This document shows positions 6,654 through 7,865 of a stretch of DNA of 7,865 nt, one piece after another. The notes under the pieces were generated by a model. It saw only the letters and a program-made list of their open reading frames with translations, searched no databases and had not been told where the DNA came from. The DNA comes from DASPWV01 sp046726375 (GTDB lineage: Bacteria > Acidobacteriota > Vicinamibacteria > Vicinamibacterales > UBA2999), in assembly GCA_046726375.1 (NCBI GenBank), contig JBKPAJ010000080.1:1-7865 (forward strand), written 5' to 3'. Made by a program: the position numbers and the translations under genes. Position 1 is the stretch's first letter; every line of letters begins with the position of its first letter.

Positions 6654-6701
6654 AAGCGATCCTCCTATCAGCGGCGAACCGCCGCTCGAGGACGTCCGCT
6701 T
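6654..6701. repeat. Nested inverted repeat behind the HIT gene stop
   Basis: Three stacked stems share one axis: AAGCG/CGCTT (6654-6658 with 6697-6701), TCCTC/GAGGA (6660-6664 with 6688-6692) and a perfect AGCGGCG/CGCCGCT (6670-6676 with 6680-6686) over the loop AAC. The stems are separated by unequal bulges. It begins three bases after the HIT stop codon. It may end or stabilise the HIT transcript, or be a decayed integron attC site. There is no T-run. Confidence 0.6.
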
Positions 6702-6704
6702 TGT

Positions 6705-7160
6705 TCAGCCTGATTGGATAGTTCTGGCGACCTCCGTCAGAAGCTGGACCTGCCTGTCGAACTCGGATTGGTCGACAGGTTTCGGCTCCCAGGGTAACGG
6801 TCTTCCGGGAGCAGGATCGTCGACGTACCGGGGCACAAGGTGGACGTGCAGGTGTGGCACGGAATTCCCGAGCAGTTGGTAGTTCATGTGGCATGGCGCG
6901 AACACTCGCTCGATCATCCGCGCGACGGTGTGAACGTCGCGCCAGTACGCCGCCACTTCCGGGGTGGTCAAGCTCGTGAAGTCCGCGACGTGACGGTCTC
7001 GAAAGATGACGAGCGCGTGGCCACGAGCGATGGCGTGCCGCTCAAGGTGTCCGTCACCCGCGCGTCCCACATAAAACGGCTTACCGAACTGGTTCCCACA
7101 GAACCAGCACCCCACCCCTTGTTTCCGGGCGTCCCAGTCCTCGGGCCATGTTCGTGTCAT
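6705..7160 (-). CDS. HIT family nucleotide hydrolase/transferase (diadenosine polyphosphate hydrolase-like)
   Basis: This is a 151-residue cytoplasmic HIT protein. The signature is H103-L-H105-V-H107 within GNSVPHLHVHLVPRY, where the middle histidines bind the phosphates and carry the nucleotidyl intermediate. The upstream GHALVIFRDRHVADFTSLT (48-66) is the usual HIT strand and loop. CWFC (C18, C21) near the N-terminus resembles the zinc-binding CxxC of many bacterial members. The family cleaves dinucleoside polyphosphates or nucleoside phosphoramidates; the true substrate is unknown. The ATG at 7160 is chosen because AGAGGA lies five bases upstream and homologous sequence begins just after it; 31 further in-frame residues upstream are Arg/Thr-rich and unlike the family. 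It appears to be a single-gene unit. Confidence 0.92.
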   Translation of the reverse strand: MTRTWPEDWDARKQGVGCWFCGNQFGKPFYVGRAGDGHLERHAIARGHALVIFRDRHVADFTSLTTPEVAAYWRDVHTVARMIERVFAPCHMNYQLLGNSVPHLHVHLVPRYVDDPAPGRPLPWEPKPVDQSEFDRQVQLLTEVARTIQSG

Positions 7161-7466
7161 TGTTGTCCTCTGCATCCTACGCCCGAACGACGTGTCGTTC
7201 GTGTTGCTCGTTCGTGTGCGAATGCGCGCGCAAAAGGTCGTCACGAGCGGCATCCATACTCACACGTGCAACCGGACCGTTAGTAATACCCGGCCGCCGG
7301 CGCGGACCGCTCTTGGGTGGCCGGTCTGCTTGGCGGCCTGGACACACGAAATGCGATCCCACGTGGCCATCCACCATTGGACGGTGTTCTCTCTTGATGT
7401 GCTACCAGCAAGGGAGGACGATTGGGATCGCGACGATGGTTCGTGGATTCTGGGACTGCCGGGATT
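7161..7466. other. Region upstream of the HIT gene, no gene recognised
   Basis: This stretch should hold the HIT promoter. On the minus strand TTGCAC and TATTAC-like elements occur, but at no convincing spacing. A plus-strand frame from ATG 7351 stays open to the window end, but its residues resemble nothing I know and it runs into the broken transposase. The stretch may contain flanking DNA or unrecognisable remains of the same insertion element. Confidence 0.35.
7166..7171 (-). promoter_or_regulatory. Ribosome binding site deciding the HIT start
   Basis: AGAGGA on the minus strand ends five bases before the ATG at 7160-7158, favouring this start over in-frame ATGs further upstream. Confidence 0.7.
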
Positions 7467-7565
7467 GAACAGCCGGCGGTTCGCAGCGAACAGCGCGTGG
7501 AGCTCGGCGCGCTTCGATCCGTGCACCGTGTTCCAGCGCCGCAACAGCAGCTATCGCTTCCCACG
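7467..7565 (-). pseudogene. Inverted internal fragment of an ISL3-type transposase
   Basis: Read on the minus strand this 33-codon piece gives RGKR-stop-LLLRRW, then NTVHGSKRAELH and ALFAANRRLF. In ISL3 transposases as I recall them, a segment of this kind (RG.RWLLLRRW ... LFA.NRRLF) directly precedes KAYVLREQL. Here the expected Trp codon after RGKR is TAG, at 7553-7551. The match ends at the Phe of RRLF; beyond it the sequence becomes unrelated. The complementary parts of the gene lie immediately to the right on the plus strand, and this segment is missing from them. It is a dead fragment, either inverted out of the neighbouring remnant or left by a second copy inserted in the opposite direction. 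Confidence 0.75.
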
Positions 7566-7865
7566 TTCGGCGGAGATTGTCTTCGATAAGTTCCACGTGC
7601 TGCGCGAGCAGCGCACTCGACGAGGTCCACCGTCAGGAATTCTTTCGCGCCGGTGCGGTGATGCGCGAGCAAGGCCTACGTGCTCCGCGAGCAGCTCGAT
7701 CGCCTCTGGCTTACAGGACCCGACCGGGCGTGCTCAATTTCCTGATGGGATGGTTCAAGGCGCTGCGCTGGCAACGGCTGCCGGAGAGATGAAGCGGCTG
7801 GGTGACTTCTTGCTCAAGCACATCGACGGCATTGCACCCTACTGCGATCATGCGGTCCGCTTCGG
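7566..7865 (+). pseudogene. Frame-broken remnant of an ISL3-type transposase, C-terminal half
   Basis: Pieces of one ISL3-family transposase appear in order on the plus strand: SAEIVFDKFHVLREQ (from 7567), ALDEVHRQEFFRAGAVMREQ (from 7613, another frame), KAYVLREQLDRLWL (from 7671, third frame), YRTRPGVLNFLMGWFKALRW (from about 7714) and EMKRLGDFLLKHIDGIAPYC (from 7786), running off the window. DKFHV and the VLNFLMGWFKALRWQRL block are typical of this family. Some shifts can be placed: one base lost at TGGCTTACAGG and a two-base AG insertion at CCGGAGAGATG. The block expected between VMREQ and KAYV is absent here and lies inverted just upstream. The N-terminal zinc finger, DNA-binding part and first catalytic Asp are not found. 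The element cannot make an active transposase. Confidence 0.85.

Noticed and set aside
7351..7865. Plus-strand frame open from ATG 7351 to the window end
   Set aside because: It passes through the inverted fragment and switches in and out of transposase sequence, so it is a chance open frame in GC-rich DNA.

Overview
The DNA is GC-rich, with compact gene spacing, Sec signal peptides and no eukaryotic signals, so it is bacterial chromosomal sequence. The mix of a secreted RTX/CHRD/fibronectin-III protein, an EF-hand protein, an exported M28 peptidase, a signal-peptide-bearing SAM methyltransferase and a DUF2400 protein resembles soil Acidobacteriota such as Vicinamibacteria. That placement is inference from gene content, with no marker gene to confirm it.

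Layout: a small exported EF-hand protein (minus, 161-628) diverges from a GNAT acetyltransferase (plus, 683-1168). The acetyltransferase converges, across two strong hairpins, on a block of three minus-strand genes read from right to left: an M28 peptidase (5660-4788), a DUF2400/TIGR02757 protein (4711-3818) and an 820-residue secreted RTX/CHRD/FN3 protein (3783-1321). The gaps are 76 and 34 bases, so the three could be co-transcribed, although their functions do not form an obvious pathway. A methyltransferase with a signal peptide (plus, 5688-6302) starts only 27 bases from the start codon of the peptidase. It is followed by a purine-rich 30-bp tandem repeat, then a stretch without a recognisable gene, then a nested hairpin directly behind the stop of a HIT-family hydrolase (minus, 7160-6705).

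The right end (about 7467-7865) is a wrecked ISL3-type transposase gene. The plus strand carries the DKFHV region and the C-terminal half in several reading frames. The piece that should lie between them sits just upstream on the opposite strand, with an in-frame stop. This scrambled remnant is the most unusual structure in the window.

I do not see a defence island, CRISPR array, phage module, RNA gene or a convincing new multi-gene system. The window is mostly ordinary chromosomal genes with repeats and one decayed mobile element.
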